From the NCBI RefSeq assembly GCF_008107725.1, contig NZ_VIRN01000050.1, positions 1 to 64,000 of the forward strand: DNA of 64,000 bases, written 5' to 3'. The translations under genes were made by a program, and so were the position numbers. Under the pieces are notes generated by a model, which was not told the DNA's origin, searched no databases, and saw only the letters and a list, made by a program, of their open reading frames with translations. Shown here piece after piece: positions 25,679 through 35,956 of the stretch; within the stretch, counting starts at the first letter, position 1, and every line of letters begins with the position of its first letter. This DNA is from Marinobacter sp. BW6 (lineage in GTDB: Bacteria > Pseudomonadota > Gammaproteobacteria > Pseudomonadales > Oleiphilaceae).

Positions 25679-28631
25679 TGCCTCCGGCCTGCTGCTCGCC
25701 AGCCTGCTGTATCTGATTCTGCTGTTCGGCATTGCCTGGTTTACCGAGCGCGGCATGGTGCCCAGACGCTGGGTTCGCCACCCTCTGGTTTACGTACTTA
25801 GTCTGGGCGTGTACGCCGGCATCTGGGCAGTCTACGGCGCCGTTGGCATGGCGGCCGAATCCGGCTACGGCTTCCTCGCCTACTACCTGGGCATCAGCGG
25901 CGCCTTTCTGCTGGCACCGGTACTTCTGAACCCGGTCATGAGAATCGGGCGCGCCTACCAGCTCACATCCCTGGCCGACCTGTTTGCCTATCGCTACCGC
26001 AGCCAGTGGGCCGGCACCCTGGTCACTCTCTGCTCCGGCGGTGCCATTCTGGCTCTGCTGAGCATGCAGATTCAGGCGGTCGCCACCTCTGCCAGCATCC
26101 TGGCGCCGGACACCTCCCCAAAGCTGATCAGTGTGATGTTCAGCATGATTGTGGTGTTGTTTGCCATGCTGTTCGGGGCACGACGTGACCAGAATTCTGA
26201 AAACCACCAGGGCCTGGTGCTGGCCATTGCCTTTGATTCGCTGGTCAAGCTGGTGGCATTGCTGGTGCTCGGGGGCGTAATCCTGTTCGGGGTTTTTGAC
26301 GGCATGAACGGCCTGGAGCGCTGGCTGGATAACCGCACTTCGCCAGCCACCACCATGACCCTGAGTATTGACGACGGCAGCTGGCGGGCACTGATGCTGA
26401 TGTCCTTTGCCGGCGCTCTGGTGCTGCCGCACATGTATCACATGACCTTCAGCGAAAACCCCTCACCCAAGGCACTGGCCAAAGCCAGCTGGGGTCTGCC
26501 ATTGTACCTGCTGCTGCTTGGCCTGCCGGTGCCCCTGATCCTCTGGGGCGGCCAGGAACTGGCAGTCACCACAGGGCCCGGGTTCTTTGCCATCGGGGCC
26601 GCCCAGGCGCTGGAAAGCCCTGCACTGACACTGCTTATGTACATTGCCGGCCTGTCCGCCGCCAGCGGCCTGATGATCGTCAGCACCCTGGCACTGGCGG
26701 GCATGGCACTGAACCATGTGGTACTGCCACTGAAAACCCCGAAAGACCAGGGTGATATCTATCGCTGGCTGCAGTGGATCAAACGTCTGCTCATCGCGGT
26801 GATCATTTTCCTGGCGTTGCTGTTTCACGAGGCCGTTGGCAAGAACCTCGATCTGTCGATTCTGGGCGCGATTTCCCTCTCCGGCACACTGCAACTGCTG
26901 CCCGGTGCCCTGGGCGTGATTTACTGGCCTGAAGGTAACCGCCGTGGCCTGATCGCCGGCTTGATTGTCGGGCTGACCATCTGGGTGGTTACCCTGGTAC
27001 TGCCGTTCTCGCACACGGCCAACCTGCTGGCCTGGCTCGATGCGCCCCTGATACCGGACTACAGCAACTGGCATATCTTCACGTTCGTCAGCCTGACCGC
27101 CAACATTACCGTGTTCGCGCTGATTTCCATCCTCAGCACCAGTACCAGTGAAGAGAACAGCGCAGCCCAGGCCTGTTCACTGGGCGCCCTTTCGCGCCCG
27201 CAACGCCGTGAACTGCTTGCTACGTCCTCCAGCGACTTTGTCCGGCAATTGGCGGAGCCTTTGGGCTATGGCGTGGCCCGGCGCGAAGTGGAGCGGGCAC
27301 TGGGCCAGCTTAAGCTGCCCAATGTGGAGTACCGGCCGTATCAGCTCAGACGACTACGGGACCAGGTGGAAATAAACCTGTCCGGTCTGCTCGGCCCCTC
27401 TGTCGCCAGGGACATGGTCAAACGCCATCTCGGCTTCAAGCCCATGGCCCAGGGAGGCACAGCCCAGGATATTCGCTATGTCGAGCGCGCCCTCGGCGAC
27501 TACCAGAACCGACTGACCGGTCTTGCCGGTGAACTGGACAACCTGCGTCGGCATTATCGCCAGACCCTGCAGAACCTGCCCATTCCCGCCTGCTCCGTCG
27601 GTGAAGACGGTGAGATACTGATGTGGAACCACGCCATGGAGGCGCTCACCGGCATTACTGCCGATGATGTGGTCGGCGCCAGGCTTATGGCCCTGCCCGA
27701 GCACTGGCATCTGCTACTCGAAGATTTCAACCTGGGGCCAGACCTGCATCGCTACAAACACCGACTGGATCTGCGTGGCAAACCCCACTGGCTGAACCTT
27801 CACAAAGCCGCCCTGAGCGGACCGGACCACACCGAAGGCGGCAGCATCATCCTGGTGGAAGACCAGACCGAAACCCGGCTGCTGGAAGACGAGCTCATGC
27901 ACAGCGAGCGACTGGCCTCGGTGGGTAGACTGGCCGCCGGGGTCGCTCACGAGATCGGGAACCCGGTGACCGGTATCTCCTCGCTGGCCCAGAACCTGAA
28001 GCTGGAAACTGACAACCCGGATATTCTCGACACGGCGGACCAGATCCAGCAGCAGACCCGGCGAATCTCCACCATCCTGCAGTCGCTGATGAATTTTGCC
28101 CGCACGGGCAATCACGCCCAGGCCAACCGTTACGAGCCGGTCACGATACACCGTTGCGTCGAGGAATCGATCAACCTGCTTTCCCTGAGCGACAAAGGTC
28201 TGGGCATTCACTACGTCAACGACTGCCCACCCTCATTGCAAGTATTGGGCGATGAGCAGCGACTCGTCCAGGTCTTCGTCAACCTGCTGGCAAACGCCCG
28301 CGATGCCTCACCGGAAGGCGGCACTATCCGGGTCAGTGGAAAGGGCGATGGCTACTCCGCTATTATCGAAGTGGTTGATGAAGGCTCCGGCATTCCCGGG
28401 GACCAGCTCGATCATATCTTCGAGCCGTTTTACACCACCAAGGCCCCCAATAAGGGAACCGGTCTTGGCCTGTCGCTGGTGTACAGCATTATTGAAGAGC
28501 ACTATGGCAACATTCAGGTGGACAGCCCAGCGAACGCCGACACCGGCCGCGGAACCTGCGTGAGGCTGAGATTGCCAGCCTACGAACCGGAAACCGGCAA
28601 CATTGCCATCAGCCAGAACCAAAGGTCTTGA
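25668..28631 (+). CDS. cbrA: CbrA sensor histidine kinase with SLC5 transporter domain
   Basis: 987-residue sensor for carbon/nitrogen balance. Residues about 1-500 are a sodium/solute symporter (SLC5-like) domain with 12 or more transmembrane helices; in Pseudomonas this domain takes up histidine. Then a short connecting domain, a PAS domain (about 625-740), a HisKA domain with phosphoacceptor H761 (AAGVAHEIGNPVTG) and an HATPase domain (about 860-980; N, DEGSGIP and GTGLGLSLV boxes). ATG 25668 lies inside the end of cbrX and has no strong RBS of its own, consistent with translational coupling. The partner CbrB follows after 7 nt. Confidence 0.95.
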   Translation: MSFSASGLLLASLLYLILLFGIAWFTERGMVPRRWVRHPLVYVLSLGVYAGIWAVYGAVGMAAESGYGFLAYYLGISGAFLLAPVLLNPVMRIGRAYQLTSLADLFAYRYRSQWAGTLVTLCSGGAILALLSMQIQAVATSASILAPDTSPKLISVMFSMIVVLFAMLFGARRDQNSENHQGLVLAIAFDSLVKLVALLVLGGVILFGVFDGMNGLERWLDNRTSPATTMTLSIDDGSWRALMLMSFAGALVLPHMYHMTFSENPSPKALAKASWGLPLYLLLLGLPVPLILWGGQELAVTTGPGFFAIGAAQALESPALTLLMYIAGLSAASGLMIVSTLALAGMALNHVVLPLKTPKDQGDIYRWLQWIKRLLIAVIIFLALLFHEAVGKNLDLSILGAISLSGTLQLLPGALGVIYWPEGNRRGLIAGLIVGLTIWVVTLVLPFSHTANLLAWLDAPLIPDYSNWHIFTFVSLTANITVFALISILSTSTSEENSAAQACSLGALSRPQRRELLATSSSDFVRQLAEPLGYGVARREVERALGQLKLPNVEYRPYQLRRLRDQVEINLSGLLGPSVARDMVKRHLGFKPMAQGGTAQDIRYVERALGDYQNRLTGLAGELDNLRRHYRQTLQNLPIPACSVGEDGEILMWNHAMEALTGITADDVVGARLMALPEHWHLLLEDFNLGPDLHRYKHRLDLRGKPHWLNLHKAALSGPDHTEGGSIILVEDQTETRLLEDELMHSERLASVGRLAAGVAHEIGNPVTGISSLAQNLKLETDNPDILDTADQIQQQTRRISTILQSLMNFARTGNHAQANRYEPVTIHRCVEESINLLSLSDKGLGIHYVNDCPPSLQVLGDEQRLVQVFVNLLANARDASPEGGTIRVSGKGDGYSAIIEVVDEGSGIPGDQLDHIFEPFYTTKAPNKGTGLGLSLVYSIIEEHYGNIQVDSPANADTGRGTCVRLRLPAYEPETGNIAISQNQRS

Positions 28632-28638
28632 GACTCTT

Positions 28639-30042
28639 ATGCCTCGCATTCTGATCGTGGAAGACGAAGACATTATTCGCTCGGCAGTGCGCAAACTGTT
28701 GCTGCATGCCGGCTACGAAGTCGCCGATGCGGCCTCTGTTGAAGAAGCCGAGCAGAACCACGAACCGGATCAGTTTGACCTGATCATTTCCGATCTTCGC
28801 CTGCCGGGAGCGGCGGGCACCGAACTGATCAACCGTGCACCCAATACACCGGTGCTGATCATGACCAGCTATGCCAGCCTGCGATCGGCGGTGGATTCCA
28901 TGAAAATGGGTGCCGTTGAGTACATCGCCAAACCGTTTGACCATGATGAAATGCTGGCCGCTGTTGAGAACATCCTGGCCCGACAACCCTCTGCCCGCAA
29001 CACAGGTGATGATTCGGCGCCACCTACGGAAACACCTGAAAGCAGTGATCCGGCCAACATCATGTTCGGCCAGTGCGAGCCGATGCAGCGGGTATTTACC
29101 CTGATCCGCAAAGTGGCCCCGACTGAAACCACCGTGTTGATTCAGGGCGAATCCGGTACCGGTAAGGAGCTGGCCGCGCGCGCCCTGCACCTGCTGAGCC
29201 CCCGCGCCGCCAAGCCACTGATCTCGGTAAACTGCGCGGCCATCCCGGAAAGCCTGATTGAGTCGGAATTGTTTGGCCATGAAAAGGGCGCCTTTACCGG
29301 AGCGGTTTCAGCAAGAACCGGGCTGATTGAGGCCGCAGACGGGGGTAGTCTTTTCCTGGATGAAATCGGCGAACTGCCGGCCGAAGCACAAGCACGCCTG
29401 CTTCGGGTTCTACAGGAGAGCGAGATCCGTAAAGTTGGCTCCACCCAGAGCCGCACCGTCAACGTGCGGATGATTGCCGCCACCCACCGAAACCTGAAGG
29501 CCATGACACGCACCGGGGAATTCCGTGAAGACCTGTACTACCGGTTAAACGTCATGCAGATCCGCATCCCGCCTTTGCGCGAGCGCCAGAGTGATATCCT
29601 GGGCCTGGCCCGCCGCTTCCTGAAACGTCAGGGCGAGAGAATGGGCAAGCCCGATCTCAATCTCAGCCCCGAGGCCATGCGCGTCCTGGAACGACACCGC
29701 TGGCCAGGTAACGTCCGGGAGCTGGAAAACGCCATTGAGCGCGCCACCATCCTTTGTGACGGGGACGTGATTACGCCTTCATTGCTGGACCTGGACAGCG
29801 AAGGCAGCGACGAACACATCCCTGAGACCCTCGTGGACGGCAATAACGAGCAGGCACGCACCCGCGAAGTGGACTCATCCAACGATCTCTCCCTCGAAGA
29901 TTACTTCCAGCATTTCGTTCTGGAAAACCAGGACCGCATGAGCGAAACGGAACTGGCCCAGAAACTGGGCATCAGCCGAAAATCGCTCTGGGAGCGTCGC
30001 CAGCGTCTCGGCATTCCCCGGAAAAAATCCTCGGGCAACTGA
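28639..30042 (+). CDS. cbrB: CbrB sigma-54-dependent response regulator
   Basis: NtrC-family activator of 467 residues. Receiver domain with phospho-acceptor D52 (ISDLRLPG) and early acidic pair (VEDED); AAA+ domain with Walker A GESGTGKE (170-177) and the sigma-54 contact loop GAFTGA (217-222); C-terminal Fis-type helix-turn-helix (ELAQKLGISRKSLWERRQRLG). In Pseudomonas CbrB activates the small RNA gene crcZ just downstream; repeated GTAACA sites and a -24/-12 promoter are found there in this window too. Confidence 0.95.
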   Translation: MPRILIVEDEDIIRSAVRKLLLHAGYEVADAASVEEAEQNHEPDQFDLIISDLRLPGAAGTELINRAPNTPVLIMTSYASLRSAVDSMKMGAVEYIAKPFDHDEMLAAVENILARQPSARNTGDDSAPPTETPESSDPANIMFGQCEPMQRVFTLIRKVAPTETTVLIQGESGTGKELAARALHLLSPRAAKPLISVNCAAIPESLIESELFGHEKGAFTGAVSARTGLIEAADGGSLFLDEIGELPAEAQARLLRVLQESEIRKVGSTQSRTVNVRMIAATHRNLKAMTRTGEFREDLYYRLNVMQIRIPPLRERQSDILGLARRFLKRQGERMGKPDLNLSPEAMRVLERHRWPGNVRELENAIERATILCDGDVITPSLLDLDSEGSDEHIPETLVDGNNEQARTREVDSSNDLSLEDYFQHFVLENQDRMSETELAQKLGISRKSLWERRQRLGIPRKKSSGN

Positions 30043-30071
30043 ACTCGCCATAGTGTGAACCCGGACTCAGT

Positions 30072-30153
30072 TGTTACCCTCTGTTCCTGTCGGTAACACT
30101 CCTCACGAAAGTAACGTGATCTCAGTAACACTTAGGTTGAATACGGGGTAACA
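30072..30153 (+). promoter_or_regulatory. Cluster of CbrB-like binding half-sites
   Basis: TGTTAC (30072-30077) and GTAACA (30093-30098) form an inverted pair with a 15-nt gap. Further direct copies are GTAACG (30111-30116), GTAACA (30125-30130) and GTAACA (30148-30153). Pseudomonas CbrB is reported to bind TGTTAC/GTAACA inverted half-sites upstream of crcZ. The cluster is 52-146 nt upstream of the -24/-12 promoter, a usual place for an enhancer-binding protein. Confidence 0.7.
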
Positions 30154-30204
30154 CTTATGACCTACAAAATCGTAAGACTCTGTTAACCAAGGAAATTCAA
30201 AAAC

Positions 30205-30220
30205 TGGCACACGGACTGCA
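30205..30220 (+). promoter_or_regulatory. Sigma-54 promoter of the CrcZ-like RNA
   Basis: TGGCAC-N5-CTGCA with GG at 30206-30207 and GC at 30218-30219, exactly 10 nt apart, close to the sigma-54 consensus TGGCAC-N5-TTGCA. Predicted transcription start near 30231, where the A/C-rich RNA begins. Confidence 0.85.
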
Positions 30221-30230
30221 AACTATTTGG

Positions 30231-30612
30231 CGCACAACAACAAAAACAAGAGTGACAAAGCAGCGCCAACAACAAGAACAAAAAGCTGCAGAGAACGTTC
30301 GGTAACAAAAACAACAACAGAACGTGAGCGAACTGAGTGTTTTGGGTACTTTGCTTTTTAGTGGTCCCCCGGCACGTGCGAGTTGTAGATGTAGAGAAGA
30401 ATCACCTTGGAGGTGACGCTGCAGCTACTCCAAACCCGCCCGATGTCTCTGACTGCTCTGTGTATTCAAAGCTTTCCGTTTGCACTGCTGAGATGCCCCT
30501 TAATGGGGATATGCAGTGGGGTACAAAAACGAAGAAAAATCCCGGCAAAAACAAAAACAATGCAGATCGTCAACGCTTTGAGGGCGGATTCGTGAGAACG
30601 GATCCGCCTTTT
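30231..30612 (+). ncRNA. crcZ: CrcZ-like small RNA (Hfq/Crc sponge)
   Basis: An RNA of about 380 nt lies between cbrB and pcnB, the location of crcZ in Pseudomonas. It contains at least five A/C-rich tracts of the CA-motif type that binds Hfq/Crc: 30234-30250, 30267-30285, 30303-30323, 30522-30540 and 30546-30560. It starts just after a sigma-54 promoter and CbrB-like sites, and ends at a hairpin with a T run (30583-30612). Known CrcZ is about 400 nt and sequesters Hfq to relieve catabolite repression. The open frames inside it lack RBS or family features. Assignment is by position, promoter and motif content; secondary structure was not computed. Confidence 0.85.
30583..30612 (+). terminator. 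Terminator of the CrcZ-like RNA
   Basis: GGCGGAT (30583-30589) pairs with ATCCGCC (30602-30608) around a 12-nt loop, followed by TTTTGATTTT. It ends the sRNA about 100 nt before pcnB. Confidence 0.75.
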
Positions 30613-30711
30613 GATTTTCTGGGCTCCGGAAGGTAATCCACGGCAAACGTGTGCAAATCCTGCTCAAACCGTTAAACTCTCGGTTTTTGCTCATCGCAAC
30701 CACGGATTTCA

Positions 30712-32079
30712 ATGCCTAAAAGACTCGTCGATAAACTCCGTTCCTTCATGCCCGGCAACGGAAAAAAGAAAGCCCGCACCTACCAGCGACGGGAAATCCC
30801 CCGGGACCAACACAACGTCTCACGCTCGGTGATCAGCGAGCCTGCCAAGAAAGTTCTGCATCGTCTGAACAAAGCAGGCTATGAAGCCTACCTTGTAGGA
30901 GGCGGCGTCAGAGACATCCTGCTGGGTGGGAAGCCCAAGGACTTTGACATTGCAACCAATGCCACACCGGAGGAAGTTCACGATCTGTTCCGCAACTCCC
31001 GGTTGATCGGACGGCGGTTCCGGATTGTCCACGTGGTGTTTGGCCGCGAAGTGATTGAGGTGACGACCTTCCGGGGCAACGCCACGGAAGCCGATACCGA
31101 CACCGATGATGACGATCGCAGGACCAGTGAACACGGCCTGCTTCTGCGCGACAATGTGTACGGCAACCAGGAAGAAGACGCCCTGCGTCGGGACTTTACC
31201 GTCAATGCCCTGTACTACTGCATCCGCGACTTCACCGTTATTGATTTCGCCAACGGCATCGAGGATCTACGCAACCGACAGCTGCGCCTGATCGGCGATC
31301 CGGAGACCCGCTACCGGGAGGACCCGGTACGCATGCTCCGCGCCATCCGCTTTGCCGCCAAGCTCGACTTCGACATTGAGCCCGAGACTGAGGCCCCCAT
31401 CGGGGAACTGGCGCCACTGTTAACCCACATCCCGCCGGCTCGCCTGTTTGAGGAAGTACTCAAACTGTTTTCCGCAGGCCAGGGCGAAGCCACTTACGAC
31501 CTGTTGACCCGCTACAACCTGCTGGAACCCTTGTTTCCAGAGACGGTCAGGGCCATTGAGAACGGCGAGCCGGACGAGCTCATTCGCCAGGCCCTGAGAA
31601 ATACGGATGCCCGGATTGCCCAGGGCAAATCGGTCACGCCTTACTTCCTGTTTGCCGCCATGCTCTGGCCGGCACTCCAGTCGGAATGGCATCGCAGGCA
31701 GGACAACGGTGATCCAGTCCAGCCGGCACTGCACGGAGCCATCGGCAAGGTGATAGGCCGCCAGGTACAGGCAACCTCCATTCCGAAGCGCTTCTCAGGG
31801 CCCATGAAAGAGATCTGGGAACTCCAGATGCGCCTGCCCCGTCGGCAGGGCAAGCGGGCCTTTGCCACCATGACGCACCCCAGATTCAGGGCCGCTTACG
31901 ATTTCCTGCTGGTTCGCGAAGCGTCTGGCGAGATTGAACCCGGGCTTGGCCAATGGTGGACCGAGTTCCAGCAAGAGGATGAACGAGGCCAGGAGCGGAT
32001 GCTGTCGCAGCTAAGCACCGATGCACCCAAAAAGCGTCGTCGTCGACGCAAGCCGGTCAACCGCCCCGCCCAGCAATGA
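30712..32079 (+). CDS. pcnB: Poly(A) polymerase I
   Basis: Adds 3' poly(A) tails that promote RNA decay. Class II nucleotidyltransferase: the head domain includes YLVGGGVRDILLGGKPKDFDIATNATPEE with the catalytic DxD, then RRFRIVHVVFG, RRDFTVNALYY and the ATP-binding REDPVRMLRAIRFAAKL. The C-terminus is basic (KKRRRRRKPVN), typical of PAP rather than CCA-adding enzyme. Length 455 fits. Its stop overlaps folK. Confidence 0.95.
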   Translation: MPKRLVDKLRSFMPGNGKKKARTYQRREIPRDQHNVSRSVISEPAKKVLHRLNKAGYEAYLVGGGVRDILLGGKPKDFDIATNATPEEVHDLFRNSRLIGRRFRIVHVVFGREVIEVTTFRGNATEADTDTDDDDRRTSEHGLLLRDNVYGNQEEDALRRDFTVNALYYCIRDFTVIDFANGIEDLRNRQLRLIGDPETRYREDPVRMLRAIRFAAKLDFDIEPETEAPIGELAPLLTHIPPARLFEEVLKLFSAGQGEATYDLLTRYNLLEPLFPETVRAIENGEPDELIRQALRNTDARIAQGKSVTPYFLFAAMLWPALQSEWHRRQDNGDPVQPALHGAIGKVIGRQVQATSIPKRFSGPMKEIWELQMRLPRRQGKRAFATMTHPRFRAAYDFLLVREASGEIEPGLGQWWTEFQQEDERGQERMLSQLSTDAPKKRRRRRKPVNRPAQQ

Positions 32080-32573
32080 TGACAGATGCGTTTATCGGTC
32101 TTGGCAGCAACCTGAAAGAACCGGCTGCTCAACTGGCCCGGGCAGTCTCTGCCCTGGCCACACTGCCTGAGACGGTTCTGGTGGCCCAATCCCCTTTTTA
32201 CGCCAGCCGCCCGGTCGGTCCCCAGGACCAGCCGGACTTTGTGAACGGTGCCGTGTGGCTGAGGACGTCCCTTCGACCACACCGGTTGCTTGACGAACTG
32301 CAGCGCATCGAACAAAAGCACGGTCGGGAACGGCTTCGGCACTGGGGTCCCCGCACCCTTGATCTGGACGTACTGCTTTTCGGCACCCAGGTACTGGACG
32401 ATGAGCGCCTCACCGTCCCCCATCGGGAGCTGGCGAACCGGGACTTTGCACTCCAACCCCTGCTGGACCTGAAGGCCGACCTGGCTCTGCCTGACGGCAC
32501 CCCCATTGCCGAACTGCGCAACCAATGCCCCGACAACGGCTTGCGCAAGCTTCCACCGGCGGATTACCCTTAA
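32076..32573 (+). CDS. folK: HPPK, folate biosynthesis (copy 1)
   Basis: 2-amino-4-hydroxy-6-hydroxymethyldihydropteridine pyrophosphokinase, 165 residues. Motifs GLGSNL near the N-terminus, NGAV, and [16 protein letters not shown] with the metal-binding DLD, then [21 protein letters not shown] 32076 overlaps the pcnB stop; a second ATG at 32079 is equally possible. The order pcnB-folK-panB-panC is the classical one. Confidence 0.95.
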   Translation: MMTDAFIGLGSNLKEPAAQLARAVSALATLPETVLVAQSPFYASRPVGPQDQPDFVNGAVWLRTSLRPHRLLDELQRIEQKHGRERLRHWGPRTLDLDVLLFGTQVLDDERLTVPHRELANRDFALQPLLDLKADLALPDGTPIAELRNQCPDNGLRKLPPADYP

Positions 32574-32632
32574 CACTTCAATGCCGGCACCCCGGCGCGC
32601 CCAGGCCCATCCACCCAAAAGGCAAGGATTCT

Positions 32633-33427
32633 ATGGCTGTTACCATCAATACCCTGCGTGAGTTCAAGCAGAAGGGCGAAGCCTTCTCTGCCCTTACCTC
32701 CTATGACGCCACCTTTTCCCAGGTGGTCAGCGAAGCGGGCGTTCACGTAATCCTTATTGGCGACTCCCTTGGCATGGTGCTTCAGGGACATGACAGCACC
32801 CTGCCGGTGACCATGGAACAGATGGTGTACCACGTCAGCTGCGTGGCCAAAGGTAATCGCGGGTCCCTGATCATGGCGGACATGCCCTTTATGAGTTACG
32901 GCACTGTTAAGTCTGCGCTGGAAAACGCAGCGGAACTGATGCGAGCGGGCGCCCACATGGTAAAGCTTGAGGGTACCGACTGGATGAAAGAGACCATTAC
33001 GGCTCTGACCGAGCGGGCCGTGCCCGTGTGTGCACACCTTGGCCTGACGCCGCAGTTCGTCAATAAATTTGGCGGCTACAAGGTTCAGGGCCGTGATGAA
33101 AAGGCGGCCGAAATGATGATCGAACATGCCTGCGAACTGGAAGCGGCCGGCGCCGATGTCATCCTTCTGGAATGCGTCCCTGCACCTCTGGCGGCGCGCA
33201 TTTCCCAGGCCGTTAAAGCACCCGTCATCGGGATAGGTGCAGGGCCGGATACAGACGGCCAGATTCTTGTTCTGCACGACATGCTCGGCATTACCACCGG
33301 CCGCAAACCGCGATTCGTCAAAAACTTCCTTGCCGAGACAGATTCGGTACAGGAGGCCCTGCAGGCCTACGTGAAAGCCGTAGGCGAGCGCACATTCCCC
33401 GCTGAGGAGCATACGTTCAAGGCATGA
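32633..33427 (+). CDS. panB: 3-methyl-2-oxobutanoate hydroxymethyltransferase
   Basis: First committed step of pantothenate synthesis: transfers a hydroxymethyl group from methylene-THF to ketoisovalerate. Motifs [39 protein letters not shown] and [20 protein letters not shown] are intact. ATG 32633 (264 residues) follows AAGGA by 4 nt; a longer frame starts inside folK and is not supported. It overlaps panC by 4 bp. Confidence 0.96.
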   Translation: MAVTINTLREFKQKGEAFSALTSYDATFSQVVSEAGVHVILIGDSLGMVLQGHDSTLPVTMEQMVYHVSCVAKGNRGSLIMADMPFMSYGTVKSALENAAELMRAGAHMVKLEGTDWMKETITALTERAVPVCAHLGLTPQFVNKFGGYKVQGRDEKAAEMMIEHACELEAAGADVILLECVPAPLAARISQAVKAPVIGIGAGPDTDGQILVLHDMLGITTGRKPRFVKNFLAETDSVQEALQAYVKAVGERTFPAEEHTFKA

Positions 33428-34272
33428 GAACCATACATTCCCTGAAAGAACTGAGAACCATCCTTCGCGGCTACCGCCAGCAGGGAAAAACCATCGGTCT
33501 GGTTCCCACCATGGGCAACCTGCACGAGGGTCATATCTCGCTGGTTCGCAAAGCGGCGGAAATGGCGGATGTTGTGGTGACCAGCATCTTCGTGAATCCG
33601 ATGCAGTTTGGGGCCGGTGAAGACCTCGACACCTACCCGAGAACCCTGGCTGAAGACCAGGACAAACTTGCCTCGGCTGGAAACACCCTGGTATTTGCGC
33701 CCACCGCCGAAGAAATCTACCCGGAAGGGCTGGCAAAGCAGACCCAGGTGGTTGTGCCGGACGTCAGCGATGGCCACTGCGGCGCCAGCCGGCCAGGCCA
33801 TTTCGAGGGTGTTGCCACGGTGGTCACGATGCTGTTCAACATGGTTCAGCCTGATTTTGCCGTATTCGGCGAGAAGGATTTCCAGCAACTCGCCGTGATC
33901 CGGAAAATGGTTCGTGACCTGATGATCCCCGTGGATGTGGTGGGAGCGCCCACTGTGAGAGAGGACGACGGCCTGGCGAAAAGCTCACGCAATGGTTACC
34001 TGACACCCCAGGAACGGCAAATTGCACCAGTGGTCTATCAGACCCTGCAGGCCACAGCGGCAAAAATAACCGATGGCCGTACAGACTTCCAAACACTGGA
34101 AAACGAAGCCGAACAACGTCTCGGGGATGCCGGGCTACGGTCGGATTACTTCAACATCGTCAACAGTCAAACACTCAAACCGGCTACAGCCGATGACCGG
34201 GACGTTACGCTGCTGGCCGCCGCTTTCCTGGGCACCACCCGCTTGATCGATAACCTGTCCCTGACCCGATAA
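33424..34272 (+). CDS. panC: Pantothenate synthetase
   Basis: Joins pantoate and beta-alanine using ATP. HIGH-type motif in [15 protein letters not shown], then [46 protein letters not shown] and the KMSKS-like AKSSRN. Length 282 is normal. Start overlaps the panB stop (ATGA), so the two are translationally coupled. Confidence 0.96.
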   Translation: MRTIHSLKELRTILRGYRQQGKTIGLVPTMGNLHEGHISLVRKAAEMADVVVTSIFVNPMQFGAGEDLDTYPRTLAEDQDKLASAGNTLVFAPTAEEIYPEGLAKQTQVVVPDVSDGHCGASRPGHFEGVATVVTMLFNMVQPDFAVFGEKDFQQLAVIRKMVRDLMIPVDVVGAPTVREDDGLAKSSRNGYLTPQERQIAPVVYQTLQATAAKITDGRTDFQTLENEAEQRLGDAGLRSDYFNIVNSQTLKPATADDRDVTLLAAAFLGTTRLIDNLSLTR

Positions 34273-34294
34273 GCCAACAGAAAAGGACTCTCTG

Positions 34295-35956
34295 ATGCCC
34301 GCACATCCTGCAGTACTGACCTCGAAACCCGAATGGCAGACACTGATGGAGCAGCGGGAACGCCTGGACGGCGTTCTCATGAAGGATCTATTCAATGAAG
34401 ATCCCGGACGGGCAAAGCGCTACTTCATCGAAGGTGCAGGGCTATCACTGGATTTTTCCAAGAACCGGATCACCGATGAGGTGCTCGAGGCATTGCTGGC
34501 GCTGGCCAGGAGCTGCAACCTGGAAGCAAGGCGGGAGGCGTTGTTCAGCGGAGAGAGAGTCAACGTTACCGAAGACCGCCCTGCCCTGCACACTGCATTG
34601 CGCAACCCGGGGACCGAAGCCGTCACTGTCGGGGGCGAAGATGTGGTCGCCGAAGTTCAGAGAACTCTCCAACGCATGGAAGCCCTGGTGGATGAGGTGT
34701 TGGGCCAACGCCGCACCGGATACACCGGCAAGCCTTTCACCGATGTCGTAAGCATCGGTATCGGCGGCTCCTACCTGGGCCCGAAGCTGGTGGGCGAAGC
34801 CCTTCAACCTTATGCCCAGGCTGGCATTCGATGCCATTACGTAGCCAACATCGATGGCACCGAAATCTGCGAGACGCTGCGCCAGATAAACCCGGAAACC
34901 GCGCTCTTCCTGATTCAGTCCAAGTCGTTCCGGACCCAGGAAACCCTGGAAAACAGCAAGGTGGCGCGGCAATGGTTTCTGGATCGCTGCGGTGATGAGC
35001 AGGCGGTGTCACGGCATTTCATGGCGGTAACCGCCAACGTACCGGCAGCGCAGGGCTTCGGCATTGATCCGGACAATGTCTTTCCAATGTGGGATTGGGT
35101 GGGTGGTCGTTACTCACTCTGGTCTGCCATCGGGCTTCCCATTGCCTTTACCGTTGGCATGGCCAATTTCCGGGCACTGCTAGCCGGCGCCCATGCCATG
35201 GACCAGCACTTCCGGGAAGCGCCGCTGGCGGAGAATCTGCCCGTGGTTATGGCCATGCTGGGCATCTGGTACAACAATTTCTGGGGTGCCGAAACCCACG
35301 CGATCCTGCCTTACGATCATTACCTGCGCAGTCTGCCGGACCACCTCCAACAGCTGGACATGGAGAGCAACGGCAAAAGCGTAAGCCAGGGTGGCGACGC
35401 CCTGGCCTGGCAATCCGGCCCGGTCATCTGGGGCGGAGTCGGCGCCAATGGCCAGCACGCCTATCACCAGCTGATCCACCAGGGCACGCGGCTGATTCCT
35501 GCGGATTTCATCATCCCCCTGAAAACCCACAATCCGGTGGCGACCCATCACGCCGATCTGTTCGCCAACTGCCTGAGCCAGGCCCGGGCGATGATGGCCG
35601 GAAAATCACTGGAAGAAGCCAGGGCAGAACTGGTCGCGGATGGTCGGGCCGAAGCGGAGATTGAACAGCTTGCGCCCCATAAGGTCATCCCGGGCAACAA
35701 GCCAAGCAACACGCTGACCATGGAAAAGGTGACACCGGAGACCGTTGGCGCACTCATCGCTCTCTACGAGCATCGCACCTTCGTGCAGGGGGTGATCTGG
35801 GATGTGGATTCGTTTGATCAGTGGGGCGTGGAACTCGGGAAACAGTTGGGCAAGGGCATTCTGCCGCGCCTGCTTGGCCGGGAAGACGGCAACGAGGCCA
35901 GTGACAGCTCGACCGATCACCTTATTGACCTGTTCCGCTCAACCGGCGGCGCTTGA
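34295..35956 (+). CDS. pgi: Glucose-6-phosphate isomerase
   Basis: Interconverts glucose-6-P and fructose-6-P. Signatures: VSIGIGGSYLGPKLV, the PGI motif region DWVGGRYSLWSAIGLP, ESNGKS, and near the end GVIWDVDSFDQWGVELGK. Length 553 is typical of the large bacterial form. AAGGA lies 7 nt upstream of ATG. The 3' end overlaps the convergent folK copy 2 by 18 bp. Confidence 0.96.
   Translation: MPAHPAVLTSKPEWQTLMEQRERLDGVLMKDLFNEDPGRAKRYFIEGAGLSLDFSKNRITDEVLEALLALARSCNLEARREALFSGERVNVTEDRPALHTALRNPGTEAVTVGGEDVVAEVQRTLQRMEALVDEVLGQRRTGYTGKPFTDVVSIGIGGSYLGPKLVGEALQPYAQAGIRCHYVANIDGTEICETLRQINPETALFLIQSKSFRTQETLENSKVARQWFLDRCGDEQAVSRHFMAVTANVPAAQGFGIDPDNVFPMWDWVGGRYSLWSAIGLPIAFTVGMANFRALLAGAHAMDQHFREAPLAENLPVVMAMLGIWYNNFWGAETHAILPYDHYLRSLPDHLQQLDMESNGKSVSQGGDALAWQSGPVIWGGVGANGQHAYHQLIHQGTRLIPADFIIPLKTHNPVATHHADLFANCLSQARAMMAGKSLEEARAELVADGRAEAEIEQLAPHKVIPGNKPSNTLTMEKVTPETVGALIALYEHRTFVQGVIWDVDSFDQWGVELGKQLGKGILPRLLGREDGNEASDSSTDHLIDLFRSTGGA

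Noticed and set aside
30337..30636. 99-residue frame inside the CrcZ-like RNA
   Set aside because: No RBS, low-complexity Lys/Asn content from the A-rich motifs; the locus is better explained as sRNA.
32570..33736. 388-residue minus-strand frame opposite panB-panC
   Set aside because: Spans two recognised coupled genes on the other strand; no RBS or motif.
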